Shown: positions 30,056-44,070 of the stretch, in pieces
Position numbering within the stretch: the stretch's first letter is position 1
How the letters are laid out: the number at the start of each line of letters is the position of its first letter
DNA from: Amblyomma americanum
Taxonomy: Eukaryota > Arthropoda > Arachnida > Ixodida > Ixodidae
Direction: 5' to 3'
Assembly (NCBI RefSeq): GCF_052857255.1
Contig: NC_135504.1
Coordinates: forward strand, 138,769,121 to 138,833,120
DNA length: 64,000 nt
Notes under the pieces: model-generated
Database searches by the model: none
Told to the model about the DNA's origin: nothing
What the model saw: the letters and a program-made list of their open reading frames with translations, nothing else
Made by a program: the position numbers and the translations under genes

Positions 30056-32654
30056 TTCTTTCATTTTTGCGCCTTTCGGTACCTCTCGCGACTGCACAAG
30101 TAAACAGTAAGCGCATTATAAGAATGGTAATAAATATTTACTCGAGATGCTCCGGGCTTACCTTATCAACTTGAATTAGCGCAATGTGCAAGATGGTTCC
30201 ATCCTGCACAGTTAATATGTTATAAGTCAGGTATTTAGCGCTGTAACCAGCCAGGCACACCGGCCAGCTCCTGTCAGGTCCGCTTGCATGTTCACTAGGC
30301 CAGTGGTATGTTCGGCTTGCTTTTTCTGAAAAAACTGCAAAGAAGAACGTGTGCAGTTTAGATGCTACAAACTTCACGGTGATGCATTTGCGCAAATGCG
30401 CATTAGCACAAGGCATTCTTCCTACTTGTGTCGTCTCAGTGTTTCTCGAAATATTTCATTAACTTGTACGTGATATGAGGCGCGGAACTCCCTCTGGTTG
30501 TATCCTGAAAGCTGTTCCCACAAAATGCACGCGAGGTATATGCGGTCGCAAAACATGGTACGAGTCATGCACCCATGAAATCATACGAAATTCGAAATGC
30601 CTTCGAAACACTCGCCTGGGTATAATTCCTGAGCTCTATTTGTCACACCTGCCCAAATTGCTCGCGAGCGAACACCTGCACGTGTGCACAGCTCGAAGCC
30701 AGGAAACGTATCTCTGGAGGAAGAAACAGCGTTGGCAAAATTGCAGAATCGTAGCTTGTTGGGCAAGATGGTGCATGGTACCAGATAGAGAAACCAACCG
30801 AACAGGAGCAGAACAGGACGTGTACAGAAGAGAAGGAATTCTCAGTGACGACGCTGGAGACACAGCTGAAAATTTTTACTTCATCAAGGAATCGAACACA
30901 GCAGGACGCACATGCTCCAGCGTCGTCCGTGTGAATTCCTTCTGTGTGTACGCGTTCTGTTCTGCTGGTCTCTCTACCTGGTGGTGTTGGCGAAGCGTCG
31001 GATTTGAGCAGCAGCTGAATTTCGATGCTAGACTGCTGCATCAAAGTGGGATTACACCGGTACGCATTAGGGGGAAATTGGTGACCGTAAACTCTTAGAT
31101 CCCAGCTATTTTTCGATGCTGACAGCCCGATGCGTTGCGGCCAACTTTCTCGCTTGACTCCTTTTGGGACACGATGCCTCATCGTAACACCACGCCTGTC
31201 CTGGGCTTTACATCTGACCACACAGTAAGGGAAACCCATTTCGGACGACAAACGAAGCAGCAGCAGCTAGGAAAATCGCAAAGGCGGCCGCTAACATTTA
31301 AGGCGAGCACGTGTTTTTGTAAGCAGACGGATTTCCCTCTCCGCAGGAAGTATTACATCACTTTCAACTTCGGAAATGCGCTGGATTCTTACCACCGTAT
31401 ATGGTGGTTATGAAGAACAATAAGTAATCAATAAGCCAGTATTTCAAGGAACACTAGTGCTCAACTGCAGATGAATTATTGCAAGAATTGCGCGTGACGT
31501 AAGTGGAAAGAGCCAACGATAAGGGTCACCCAGACAATGGCCAAGGCTGCCCAATTTACGTGATTGGGCAGAGGTGGCTAAAAACGCCAGGTGAGGTGTC
31601 ACCCCAATCGGCTGCCAGCTGAAAGTTTTAAAAATAAGTAGTAAATAATAGGTTCCACGCGCAACTTTCTGAATTGGACTAGAATACTCGCAGAGGCCAC
31701 CTCTACAGATCTGTTGCATCAGAATATGACTGTAGAAACCATTTCAGGGTCCCTTTAAAGGCCAGCGGTTACCGTGCCTTCGCATTACAGGCCCTTCCCA
31801 AGCCTACTTCTCCTTCTTTATTTCGACTATACCATTGAAACTGAAAACCGATATGGGAAAAAAAGTCTGAGCATACCGCTCATCAACAGGAGCCCACTCC
31901 CTCTAGAAATCTGCATTTTAATGCATGAAATGGAACGCCAAACTATTTAGGAAGCTCATACGACCATTCTATTCAAGCATAAAGAGCTGGCGTTGAGGCC
32001 ACTGAACCAAACCACAAGCCACAACCATTGGAGTGACTCATCCGAGCGCCAGCAACGATGAGGGCTTCGTTGGTTGGAGTTTCAAGTGTACACATAGAGA
32101 TTTCGGCGATGACCAACCGCACAAAGCACCTGTTCTCGCTGCGCCATTCCCTAGCGTCTGCCATAACGCACGGCGATGCAACCTTGAGTGTCAAGCTTTA
32201 GGAGGCCGCTTCTGTCTGTTGCTTTAGTTCTGCAGGAACCTTGTCTAGAGATAATGAGAAAACCTTTACAGTGAGCAAAATAGGCAATCTCTTTAGATAA
32301 AGCCGCCTTAGCATATGGTAGTAGCGGAAAAATATCAAATACGAAGCATGTGAAGCTTCTTCGTTTGTTTATTGCGTCTTTTTCGCCACCGCTGATATGC
32401 GTATGTTACAGTATGCCACCGTGCACATACACCTACAGCCGTCACCCGCCTCCTTTCTTTGCAAGCGCAATGTTCCTTCGCGTGTGCATTTTTTTGCTAG
32501 CCCAGAAGACAGCGAAGAGCCATAGAAAACGATATCAGAGGGAAACTAGCGATCACGAGCGAAGCTGTAGCTTTGCGTCTCTACTCCGCATTTCCTACAG
32601 TGTCCGAAGCCATCACGACGCTAGCAATTTTTTCTCGAACGCCGCAGCTATTGT
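30056..32654. other. Mostly anonymous non-coding stretch with an imperfect inverted repeat
   Basis: I find no recognisable protein. At about 30757 the words TTGTTGGGCAAGATGGTGCAT match the outer end of the second Penelope family (38075, 40543). It is followed by an imperfect inverted repeat, left arm 30787-30862 and right arm 30910-30985, containing CAGAACAGGACG and GACGACGCTGGAG and their complements. It is probably a Penelope-like end remnant. Confidence 0.45.
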
Positions 32655-34714
32655 TTTTTTTTCAATTCAATTTATTTACCACAAGTTTGGAAGGATATCT
32701 GCGCTAAAGGTTGTGAATCACAGCTTGACATGGCCCAGAAAACCTCTACTAGCCAGTGCCTACATAGTTGCTAACAAGAGTTGAGGGAAGCAACGGAGAG
32801 ATCGAGAATACAAGATAGTATACAATAATAACTTTGAGTAGTTTTCAAGACACAAACAAGCTTATATTATAAGAAATAACACAAGAAATAACAAAATATT
32901 ATAAGAAATAACACAAGAATACATCATACATACATATTTGAATAAAACTAGATTTGTACAATCATAACTGAAATCAAGATAGAGTAGCGGTACTAGAAAT
33001 AATAGGTCAGTGAAGCAAAGATATATCACAAAGACTACTATTTATAGGTTGGAAAAGGATTCTTCAAGCTGTTTAAAATAATTTATCTTGGCATATCGAT
33101 GTTCATTGAGAATTTATGGGAAGTTGTGCTGCAAAGACTGAAATTTGTAGATTTTTCGGAAAAGCGGAGTATGCCATAAGTCAGTACAACGAGTAGTTAT
33201 AATTGTATGTTTTTTTTGGTGTAAGTCTGGCAGTCTGTACTAAAAATTGTTCTGTCAGTAGTTGAGAAGAAGAAAGAAGGCAAAATTCGCAAAAGTGCAT
33301 ATTTAATTAGCTCTGAGGATTTTGCATGGGGGAAATAGGATTTTGTCGAGTGTAGGAACGGAGCATTGGCAATATAGCGAATGGCCTTTGTTTATAGGGC
33401 AAGTATTTTCTTAATGTTTCTTTTTGTTGTGGTAAGCCAAATAAGGCTACTGTAAATTAAACGAGACGATAACAGAGCGTAATATATTTCCAGCTTTACT
33501 TTCATAGGGAGAAGTTTTCGGCAACGAGAGTGCTCCAGTTGTTGCAGAGAGTTTTCTACAGAGGCTACGGACTCGCAAATCTAAGCTAAGATGAGATGAA
33601 AAAACTCCTAGGTTCTTGTGTTTATGTAAAATATCAATTTGAGTGGCTTGTGTCTTGCCCTGAAAATAACTGGTTTAGTTTTTTTTTGCTTTAACTTTTA
33701 GTTTATTCAACTGTCACCAAGCATGGAGTAGTTCAAGTATTCCATTGGTATTGTTAATCAATTCATCTTCAATGTGATCAGAGACGAGAATGCTGCTATC
33801 ATCCGCCTAAACGAAAAATTTCGCTGTTTGATTAATTGTAACAGTATTATTTATGTAAGCATTAAAAAGAAGAGGTCCCGAAACACTGTCTCGTGGGACA
33901 CCGCATGTAATAGGCAGAAAGGATGACCGCGCACTGCCTATGCATACACATTGGCTTCTTCCAGTTAAATATGATTTTATCAGTTCTGACGGCTTCCTGC
34001 GTATACCACACGACAATAGTTTGGTTAATATTATCTAGTGATCTAAGGAATAAGAAGCCTACGTGAAATCAATAAAGAGTGCTAATGTGTAAATATTATT
34101 TTCAATGTTTTCCACAATTGTCTCTTTTGGTGTTAATAATGCTGTTTCGGATTATTTGTTTTTCCTGAATCCAAACCGGGCTTGAGTCAAAATATTGTGT
34201 CTGTCTAAAAACCGCGTGATGCGACAGAAGAAAAGCTTTTCAAGTCCCTGGAGAATATGGATATAATCGATATTTGACTGTAGTTTGGTGTTGGGTTCCT
34301 GTCACCACTTTTAATTATTACTGTCACTGTAGACTGCTTCATACCTTCTGGATACACACCGGTTTTGAGCACAAGGTTATAGATGTGGACAAGTACCGAG
34401 ACAACAAATTCCAAAACGTACTTTACTGGCCACACTGACATATTGTTAGCGTCTAACGCAGTACTATTACTTAAGTTCATAATACTCATAAAAGTTTCTG
34501 TTTCGCTTGTTGGCCCGAAAAATAGGCTTTCCGCAGTACTATTTATTTGTGAGCGCCGAATCGGAGTGGTGCTGTCCTGTGCTACCATGCTAACAAAGTT
34601 TTCGTTAAAGTGTTCTGCTAAGGATTTGCCGGTTATTTCATGCTCTTGGTGGTTTATTTTTTTCGGTTGAACAGCAGATGTTTCCGCGGCAGAGAAAATA
34701 GACCGTCTGCCCAT
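32655..34714 (-). pseudogene. Decayed CR1-like LINE reverse transcriptase 'D'
   Basis: On the minus strand 34714-34205 encodes a region typical of the start of a CR1-group reverse transcriptase (STALDANNMSVWPVKYVLEF, IYNLVLKTGVYPEGMKQSTV, SGDRNPTPNYSQISI). After frame breaks, 34016-33807 gives GVPRDSVSGPLLFNAYIN, a mutated form of GVPQGSVLGPLLF, then a stop directly before ADDSSIL. The rest down to 32655 is too decayed to read. The 3' end GTGGTAAATAAATTGAATTG suggests a LINE tail. Confidence 0.72.
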
Positions 34715-36930
34715 TTTGGACCACTTTCCTTCTCAGCAAATTGTAATGTGTTTTATGAGGTGCGTTTACATATGTGTCTGTGTTCTTTTCATAAAGGCAT
34801 TTATTGTGAAACCGTACTTGTTATGTTGTCCGTCTTATTGTCCTTTCTTGCATCGCGATTCTTGAATGATCCAGCTGCACTGTTTTCCCAGTTTCGTACA
34901 TTTTTTTTGTTTTTTAAACCGCATGAGGCGCTCCTCCGACAAATACGACGTATTAAGGTTTCGTCTTTGCACTGCACTCTTACCTTCTTGCTTTCCCCAA
35001 AAGGCTGCACTATGTTGGTACGTAGGTAGGTTCTAGTTTGAGGTCTTAGAGGACAGGTTAGCAAGGGTTGTAGTCGGGCAAGATGGTGCATACATTTTGG
35101 AAGAAACAGTAGCGCGAAATAATACACACAAAAAGGCCGAAAATGACACAGGACGAGTGCTTGACCTGTGTCAATCTTGGACCTTTTCATGCGCCCCTAT
35201 TTTCTGTTATTATTTCTTCCAAAAGAAGAGAGTCTTCGCCAGTACTGAGGGAAATAAATCGATATTTTTCCACATGTTACTTTCACCCTGATAACAAGAG
35301 AACCAACCTGCTCCGATCATAAAGTACGCCGTCGACTATGTCTAGCACAATGAAGGGTGGGAAGAAGACGTTCCTGTTTAAGTAAAGCTAATTTGAATAC
35401 ATGTATATTCTTTCTTTCGCTTTTTTAACAGCCAAAAAAGGCAATCAAGGCCTAAAATTTTATGTTGCCAGAAATCGCTAATTGCTGGAGCAGTCACGAT
35501 TCGCTTCGGCTGAGTGTCTGCTCCTTTTCTTAAAACTTGTTTTCTCCGTGCTGAGAATGGCTTAGTAATTATGTTTACATTTAATTCGCCATTATTGCAC
35601 ACGTCACTATCCCAAGGGCATACCGCTTTGCGTCCTAAGCACACATACTTGCTTAGCAAATTTGAAGGTGTTGCTCATATCCTTGCATAGCAACAATGCT
35701 TCTAATATTTTTAATGGCTGGTTTCCTCGTTTTGACATCGCATGTGGAACAAACTTTCGGCGATAAATCAAGGTTGGTACCTCACTTGTTTATCTTCGAG
35801 GAGGTTATTCCCGCTTACATATGGCTGATACACGAAGCTTAAGAAGCGTCTGTTTTCGGACTCGCTGATCTAGATAATGTCTTAATACAAGGCCTGCGAA
35901 ATTCAGTGCTAGTGAGTGCTACCATTGCCTGTACCATTACCAGTGCTATCATTGCCTATTTTTCATTTTGGCTTACGAATAGGTACGCTCTATGAGAATG
36001 GTCCCGAGCATGCACTGACGTGGCACAACTCACAGGCGTCTTTTTTACTTAACTTGCACTGAAATGCTGCTTCCCGGGCCAGGATGCGAACGCAGGGCTT
36101 TGGGCCTAGCCGCTTAACTCAAAAGGCAATCAACTACCATGGAAGATGACAGAATACATCACACACTTGGTAGAAAACACCTTTAAATCGACCCTGAAAT
36201 TATTTTCGTGGTCTTATTCTTATGCAACAGATGTGTAGAAGCTGTGTATAAGTGGTCTTGTGAACATTCGGGTGGAATTTAAAAGCTCGGCTTCAACTCT
36301 TTAATTTACAAATTATTTTTCTAAAGGAACTTCCTCAATAACCCTTAGGAAGCCGAATGTGATAGGGTTAGCAATCATTTGGCCCTTCGCAATTCCATCT
36401 GTCTCGGAGCTTGTTTTTTTTCGAGAAGCTCTCCTTCGCCACAGCCACGTCATTTATTTATTTGCTCGTCGCCAAACTAACTGGCTTTTGGTCGTTTTTT
36501 CTCCTCCATTCGGGAAATACTTCTATTAAGGCTTGAGCGTCTCTCGCCCTCTTCTCAGCGCCGGCGACTGCGGCATTCCCCGTCTTTTTTGTATTTTCCC
36601 ACGGCTCGGGCCATTTCTCTTTCTGCCGGCGCCACTTGTCACTCTAGCGGGGATGTGCTTGACCAGTTGAATGCTTTCTGGCGTGAGAAAAAGGTGGCGG
36701 CCAGGCTGTCACCCTTCGGATATATAATGAGCCTTGCCCCCCCCCCCCCCCCCCCTGTTCCTGGCGCCGTACACTCTGTTGTTCAAGCGCGCCCAGCAAA
36801 GGGAAGATGTCGCCGGAGATAGCGGTCCTCCGGAGACGCGCAGCGCACTGTCACAACGCTGTGACTGCTGCGCAGCTGGCACACCGCTAGCCCGTCATCT
36901 ATTCGTGTCTGACGTCATACCTATCTCACT
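34715..36930. other. Non-coding stretch with a 20-base poly(C) tract
   Basis: There is no recognisable gene. Positions 35072-35110 carry another GGGCAAGATGGTGCAT word like the ends of the second Penelope family. A run of 20 C lies at 36737-36756. The segment 36540-36900 is GC-rich. Confidence 0.45.
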
Positions 36931-38064
36931 TTGATTAACTGCGGTGTGATGTTCGGAGAAGAAATGGTAAATATGTTTAATTGCTACTTTGTTAACAGAG
37001 ATTTTGCTAAAAACCAAACATCATACAAAACTTCAGGGCAGGAAAAATCTCGCACAATGTTTTTGAACGAACAGATGCAAATGAAGTGTGTTCTCTTTCT
37101 GAGTTTAAATAATTCTCATAGTGTTGATGCTGACTGTATACAAATAACACCCGTCAAGTATGTGATACGTACAATCAGCCCCATTCTAGCAGATATTTTT
37201 AATCTCTGCATTTCTACAGCGGTTTCTTCTAAAAAATATGCAAGTCGCCCGTGTGATAGCCTTATATAAAAAGGTTAAAAAAATGTATCTAACTACAGAT
37301 CGATGCCATTTCTTCCTACCTTTCCGAAAGGCCTCGAGGAAATTTTCCTAGAACGAATATCACGCTTCTGCAGCAAGCATAATATAATAACTACTTCGCA
37401 ATATGGCATCATAAGGGACAGGTCTAGAGAGCTGGAACTGTTGGATCATAAGGAATATATTTTAAAACATTTTGAAGAGAAACGTGTTGCTACAGGTATA
37501 TTTGTTGATTTTAGCCAAACTTTCAATTATATTAGTCATACTATCCTTTTTGAAAAACTACTTCATTATAGTATACGGGGACATGTTTGGGCTATGCCCA
37601 AAAGTTACCTATCAAATAGTTTTCACTATGTCGACATAAATGGTTTAATTTCTCACAGGAAAGAAATTATTACAGGAGTCCAACAGGGTAGCATTTTAGG
37701 CCTGTCCTATTTAATTTGTACATTAATGATATTGTACACATCTGCTATGATACCAAGTTTGTTATATTTGCCGACTACACGAGTGCTTTACGCTCTGAAG
37801 CTGAAGGAATTACTAAAGCAAATATTTTTCTGCGCAAATTGGGCTCGTGGACTTCCAGCAATCAATTAAATTTTAACGCAAACAAAACAAAGGTGGTAGT
37901 TTTTCTACCAAAAGTTGAACAAATTCCGTTACAAGGAACAGTAATGTTTAGATCCACAGCCATTGATGTGGAAGATACTGTCAAGGTGTTAGGGGTATAT
38001 TTTACTTCAACTTTGCATTGGAATGATCATGTAAACAGCATAATCAGCAAACTGAGCTGCATAA
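36931..38064 (+). pseudogene. CR1-like LINE 'H' reverse transcriptase, left part
   Basis: Frames in series encode an RT N-terminal segment (PVKYVIRTISPILADIFNLC), then IFVDFSQTFNYISH (the KAFD motif has become QTFN, losing the catalytic Asp), ITGVQQGSILG, KFVIFADYTSAL (FADD has become FADY) and VEDTVKVLGVYFTSTLHWNDHV. At least two frameshifts separate these. With two catalytic positions changed it is dead. It is closely related to LINE F at 45575-47382. It stops at SKLSCII where a Penelope-like element was inserted, and continues at 41381. Confidence 0.82.
38053..38064. repeat. Target-site duplication, left, of Penelope family 2
   Basis: TGAGCTGCATAA matches TGAGCTGCTTAA at 41381-41392 with one mismatch. 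Confidence 0.7.
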
Positions 38065-38387
38065 TTTAGAAGAACGTTTTGTTGGGCTAGATGGCACATT
38101 TTGTAACAAAAGAACTATAGCGCAACCAAGACGAACACAAGAAAGAGGCGCACAGGACTAGTGCTAAACTTCATCTAAATTTATTCACTGGCAGCGCAGC
38201 AAATATAAGGAAAAACCAGACAACGTGCAGATACCAGGTCGCACACACGACTATCAACAGAACCGTTCAAGATATGCCATCTCCGATTTGTATAGATTCA
38301 CAGACGTATCGTTAACACAGTATACTCCTCTCTTCCTTATATGAAATGCCTCCAGTAGTTCCCTTGACCTAGTATCTTTGCTTTTGC

Positions 38388-40290
38388 CTAAAATCTAAGG
38401 GCAGGTGAGCGCGCGTGCTCACCTGCCCTTTCATTGATGCACCGCCCTGTTTGGCCAACATAGACCTTCCCGCATGACAGCGGTATCTGGTAAACCACCG
38501 CGATACAGCAATCCGTGAACTTCTTAGCATGTCTGACGCGGCAACCTCTTGTCTTTGCTCGCAATTCGCGCGCAGAGCTGTGCCATCTTGCGTGGGGCCG
38601 AGAAGTCAACCGGCACGCCACGTTTGTTAGCCACTTTTTCAAGTGGTGGGCTACCTTGTGCAAATACGGCACAACCTCCGGTTTGACAGCCGTTTCTCTG
38701 TTGACACATGGCTGCTGCAACTTGGTTTTTATCTTCTGTAAGAGGGCTTCCGAAACTGCTTTGATGACAGTGCCTGGGAACCCTGCCGAAAGTAATCTGT
38801 CAACCTGCTTGTCAGAGCTCCCTTGCATAGTGTGACAGCACGATTTCATGAGAGCCGATTAAAGGCAAAGCTTGGCAATGGCGCGTTTCACAGTTTTCGA
38901 CTGAGCCGAAGCATACGGTAGTAGCTGCTGCTGTGCTCGCGGTGCGTATTGTCAACATGCATGACATACACCCACAGTGATGTTTGTCTGAAACTGTAAA
39001 GAACCCCGCGCAGGCAGCTCATGCGTGAACCTCAGTGCCCCTCCCATATCTTTAAAGGTATTTAACACAGTGCTCACAGCATCTGTGTACGTCAACTCAC
39101 TCTGTTTTTAAAAAACTACCAGGAAGTCGTCAACATACCTAAAAACTTTCAGAACCCCCTTCCCCGTTAAACTTAGTTCAAGGGCGCGGTCAATAGATGT
39201 TAGAAAAATGTTAGTAAGTAGGGGCGCTACGCAGGATCCAATGCAGATCCCTTGTCTTTGGCGGTAAAATTTGCTGCCGTAAGAGACACACGTCACACTG
39301 AGGTAAAATTCAAGTACCCTCATAAAATTATCTATTGAAGCCCCTGAGGAGTTCTGAAATTGAAGCACCGCTATCTTCTATGGCAACTCTTACAGCTACA
39401 AACAACTCACTGTGGGGCACAGAATAAAATAAATCTTCAACATCGACAGAAAACACATAACCAATGGAAGCATTTCCTTCTACAAAACTAATAACATCTT
39501 TTGAACTCTTAGTATGAAAAGGATCAGATACAGGTAGATGACTGAGGTGCTTTTGCAGGTATCTGCTTAGATTAAGGTGCCAAGTGTCCGTCTCGCTAAC
39601 CACAGATCTAAAGGCACTGACGGTTTATGCGTTTTCGCGGTAAAAACACTAAGCGCATTCTTTTTATGCTACTCGCTAGTCTGTCCAATTTTAAGTCCTT
39701 GCACATCTGTGCTATCTTGTCTTTCACTCTCAAGGAGCTGGCTTTCACCGGAGCAAAGTTCTTGGAAATAGCTTCACCGGCTCTGACACCAAACTCTTCC
39801 TCGGTGAACACCACAAATCCGCCCTCCTTGTCGGCTTGGAGAAGCTGGAGGTTGTTTTCTCTGAAGTAGGACACTATGTTCGTCATGGCATTCTTGTTAG
39901 CCCTTCTGCCATTGTTGCATGTCGATGTTGTTAACGCATCCACTCCATCCAGTAGGCATCTTGCCTTGTTTTCTTCAGAAGTCTTTCCTGCTATACGCCT
40001 CTTCAAGGCCAGGAACTCATGTGCTTCAACATGCGGCTCATGGTTAAACATCGGTCCTTTGCTCAAAATTTGGTTTACTTCATAGGAAGTTCAACTTCCC
40101 CCACAATAGTCACCGGTATCTTTGCCTGCGTCTTGCTCTTCGTCACAGTAGGCCACATCACTTGATTGAGTGTGTGGACCCCCCAAAACTCCGTCATTCT
40201 TCCAATGAGGCGGCGAATTGCTTGGTGCTTGCTCTCTGCTAGCCATCGCGGATCCATGCTGTAGCATATTGTGCGCACATAGTCTTCGCA
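38388..40290 (-). pseudogene. Penelope family 2 RT/GIY-YIG protein, broken
   Basis: The minus strand begins near MRTICYSMDPRWLAESKHQA, breaks at about 40075, and continues MSKGPMFNHEPHVEAHEFLA with LLQADKEGGFVVFTEEEF. The reverse transcriptase palm shows GYVFSVDVEDLFYSVPHSEL, RQGICIGSCVAPLLTNIFL and the catalytic FRYVDDFLVVF (39108-39368). The GIY-YIG part (VVYQIPLSCGKVYVGQTGRC) runs into an internal deletion at about 38400 that removes the middle of the endonuclease. Several frameshifts and stops are present. Confidence 0.83.
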
Positions 40291-40740
40291 CCTTCTAATC
40301 TGTCACCACAGCTGATCTTTCAAAAATCTGCACAACCGCCTCAGAAGACCTAACGGAGGCTGCAAGTAACCAAAGAGTGCACTCACTTCCGTAGGTATGA
40401 TGTCCTTTCGAAGGCAAAAGGAAATGTATCTTGTCCGGCACGTTGACGCAGTGATGATGGAGACAAAGGCACCTAGCTAAGAAGATGACAAGAAGTCACA
40501 TACAAAAGGGCCCTGAGCTTTTGAAAGATTGTTTAGAACTTTTTGTTGGGCAAGATGGTGCATTTTGTAACAAAAGAACTGTAGCGCAACCAAGAAGAAC
40601 ACAAAAAAGAGGCACACAGGACTAGCGCTAAAGTTCATCTAACTTTATTCACTGGCAGCGCTGCAAATATAAGGAAAAAACCCGATCACGTGCAGATACC
40701 AGGTCACACACACCACAATCAACAGAACCGTTCAAGATAT

Positions 40741-41380
40741 GTTGCCGGTTGCCTTCTCGGCCCCACGCAAGATGGCACAGCTCTGCGCGCGAATTCCGAG
40801 CAAAGACAGGAGTGGTTGCCGCGTCAGACATGCTAAGTTCACGGATTTCTGCATCGGGGTGGTATATCAGATACCGCTGTCATGCGGGAAGGTCTATGTG
40901 GGCCAAACAGGGCGGTGCATAAATGAAAGGGCAGGTGAGCACTCGCGCTCACTGAAATACGTAAATGGTGCGCATCTTCCTCAGCACTGCACTGAGTGTT
41001 CTGAGTGCCCTCGAGCGGCAGAACATTTGCAGCAGGCTAGATGCCAGTCCTGCAAAAAGTGTCAACCGCGGTTTCATGAGATAAAGATTTTGGGCAAAAG
41101 CAAAAATACTAGGGCAAGGAAACTACTGGAGGCATTTGATATAAGGAAGAGAGGCGTATATTGTTTTAGCGATACGTCTGTGAATCTATACAGATAGGAG
41201 ATGGCATATCTTGAACGGTTCTGTTGACAGTGGTGTATGTGAACTGGTATCTGCACGTGATCTGGTTTTTTCCTTATATTAGCTGCGCTGCCAGTGAATA
41301 AAGTTAGATGAAGTTTAGCGCTAGTCCTGTGTGCCTCTTTCTTGTGTTCGTCTTGGTTGCGCTACAGTTCTTTTGTTATA
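40741..41380 (+). pseudogene. Inverted partial Penelope family 2 copy: GIY-YIG and pseudo-LTR
   Basis: The plus strand encodes VVYQIPLSCGKVYVGQTGRC, INERAGEHSRSLKYVNGAHL and a Cys/His-rich segment (CTECSECPRAAEH..CQSCKKC) that the main copy has lost. The C-terminus ends near 41197. The pseudo-LTR follows to the junction with LINE H. Confidence 0.82.
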
Positions 41381-41916
41381 TGAGCTGCTTAACTGGAATT
41401 TTAAATCGCAACCTCTATGCTCTTGCAAAAAAAGTTAGACTAATTGTCTGCAACGCTCTGTTTGTCTCCCACCTAAACTACTCTCATTTAATCTGGGGAA
41501 AAACAACAGAAACTAATATCCTGAATCTTGAAAGACTACAGAAAAAAATAGTACGAATAATTGAAAACGTTGAATACACAGGACCGCCTTCACATATCTT
41601 TTCTTCGCTTAATTTATTGAAAGTAAAAAATATATACGAATACAAATTATGCAGGCAGTACCGTTTAAGTGTCCAACGAGACAGTCCAGTTTTTACGGAA
41701 CTGGCAGAACTAAAACCTAATTATCCCACCTACAGCACCAGAACTCCAAAACGATGGAAAGTTCCAAAATGTCGCACTGCCTATGGACAACAAACACTCC
41801 TGTATAATCTTCCGCGATTATTGAATGCTGTAGAAAGAGAAGGTACTGATGTATTCAATATGTTATTTCTGAATATGCGAAAATATTTTGCTGCTCATGC
41901 TCTTTTTTGTGAATGA
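41381..41916 (+). pseudogene. CR1-like LINE 'H', right part (thumb and C-terminus)
   Basis: After the Penelope insertion the LINE frame resumes with LTGILNRNLYALAKKVRLIV, CNALFVSHLNYSHLIWGKTT and LQKKIVRIIENVEYTGPPSH to the stop at 41916. This aligns with residues after SKLSCIVGV in LINE F. The first 12 bases are the right target-site duplication (TGAGCTGCTTAA). Confidence 0.82.
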
Positions 41917-43008
<1,092 letters not shown>

Positions 43009-43640
43009 TTGTCGCAACCTCTGCTGGCCAAACCTGAAGTAGTGTGACAACGCACACGACTTTTCCTCCGAACATCAGCTTTAACGCTCTCGCGTTAAAA
43101 TACTGCCTGCAGTATCTCGCAGACGACTAGGGCAACACCTCACCGTGCGTTCTTAGCCGCTCCTAACGGTCATGACGTCAGTGGTCAATCTGAGCGAGCC
43201 TCTCATTGGGAGTGCCCAGTAGCGGGGATACTATAGGGCTGGAATGTCGCGGAGGGGTGCCGTCTGCACATTCTTTCTTTATTTTTGTGGCGGGTTGACG
43301 TGCATGAGTTAAGAGGGGCGAAAGGAGCATCTTTTTTAATCGCCGATGCCTTGGGTCTCAATCAACCAAGCTTACAGATTTTTCCAGTGTGGTGACGAGT
43401 GATAGAATATCGATTGCTCGTGGGTTTTTCCTAATCGCAGTAAATATCATGCCACGGTCCCTTTAACGAGTACTTACCCTCTAACCCCTTTGGTGAGTAC
43501 TGGCGAGATGCAAATTTAATATGCTTTCCTCTCGAGGAATACTTGTGAGCGCTGCTACTCATGACGCGAGAGTAACTGCCCAAATGCACTCCACGGGACT
43601 CCTGATATCATAAACTATAAGAATCTCGTAGTTTTGGTCT
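43009..43640. other. Non-coding stretch
   Basis: I see no gene or clear repeat. The words GGTCCCTTTAA also occur near 31750 in anonymous DNA, so part may be an old dispersed repeat. Confidence 0.4.
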
Positions 43641-44070
43641 GTGGTCACTACCTGCCCAAAGTAGATCTCATTATTACTATACTATGCCAGTGCTTCGCTG
43701 CCTATAGTGAACTGTTGTTCTCATTAGTTTTCTTCATAATAATCAACACGCCCAACTTCCTGCTTTGCAGGTTGAGGTCGTTTATAAGGCGCTATATTTG
43801 TTCCAGTGACTTACTCAGCAACTCTTTAAAATTCAGTTCCCTGAATATTTCTTCTAAAGAAGCGTGGAATGGCAGCGGGGATGTCGTGTTTCGTTGCCTG
43901 GCACCCTTCCTGATTCGGATTTCAACACTTTCTCTTTGGAGGAATATAGTGGCTGCGCAGCCGCTGTAGATATCTTCCTGTGTGTTTGCAACTGGCGTTT
44001 GATGGTACATTAGCCAGGGTTTACAAAGATATGTGCTATACCGGAAGTGCGTCAAACAAACGATCAAGTG
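43641..44070 (-). pseudogene. Short RTE reverse transcriptase fragment
   Basis: The minus strand encodes EDIYSGCAATIFLQ, IRKGARQRNTTSPLPFHASL and EEIFRELNFKEL, which align with the fragment at 1-1078 (EDIYSNCTATIVLH, IRKGVRQGDTISPMLFTACL). The following FADD region is not readable. Confidence 0.75.

Larger units (their letters stand above)
38065..41380 (-). mobile_element. Second Penelope-like family, inserted in LINE H, with an inverted 5' piece
   Basis: The main copy is on the minus strand (38065-40740) and an inverted partial copy follows at 40741-41380. The outer ends carry related terminal sequence (TTGTTGGGC.AGATGG near 38078 and 40543, the complement near 41360). Removing the block restores LINE H. 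The layout matches the first Penelope cluster: main copy plus inverted upstream fragment. The protein is clearly different from family 1. Confidence 0.82.

Noticed and set aside
30475..31098. 207-codon plus-strand frame as a gene
   Set aside because: No recognisable motif; it spans an imperfect inverted repeat and a Penelope-like end word, and a minus-strand frame of similar length overlaps it.
32350..32784. 144-codon plus-strand frame as a gene
   Set aside because: No domain or homology is recognisable; it runs into the tail of a decayed LINE.
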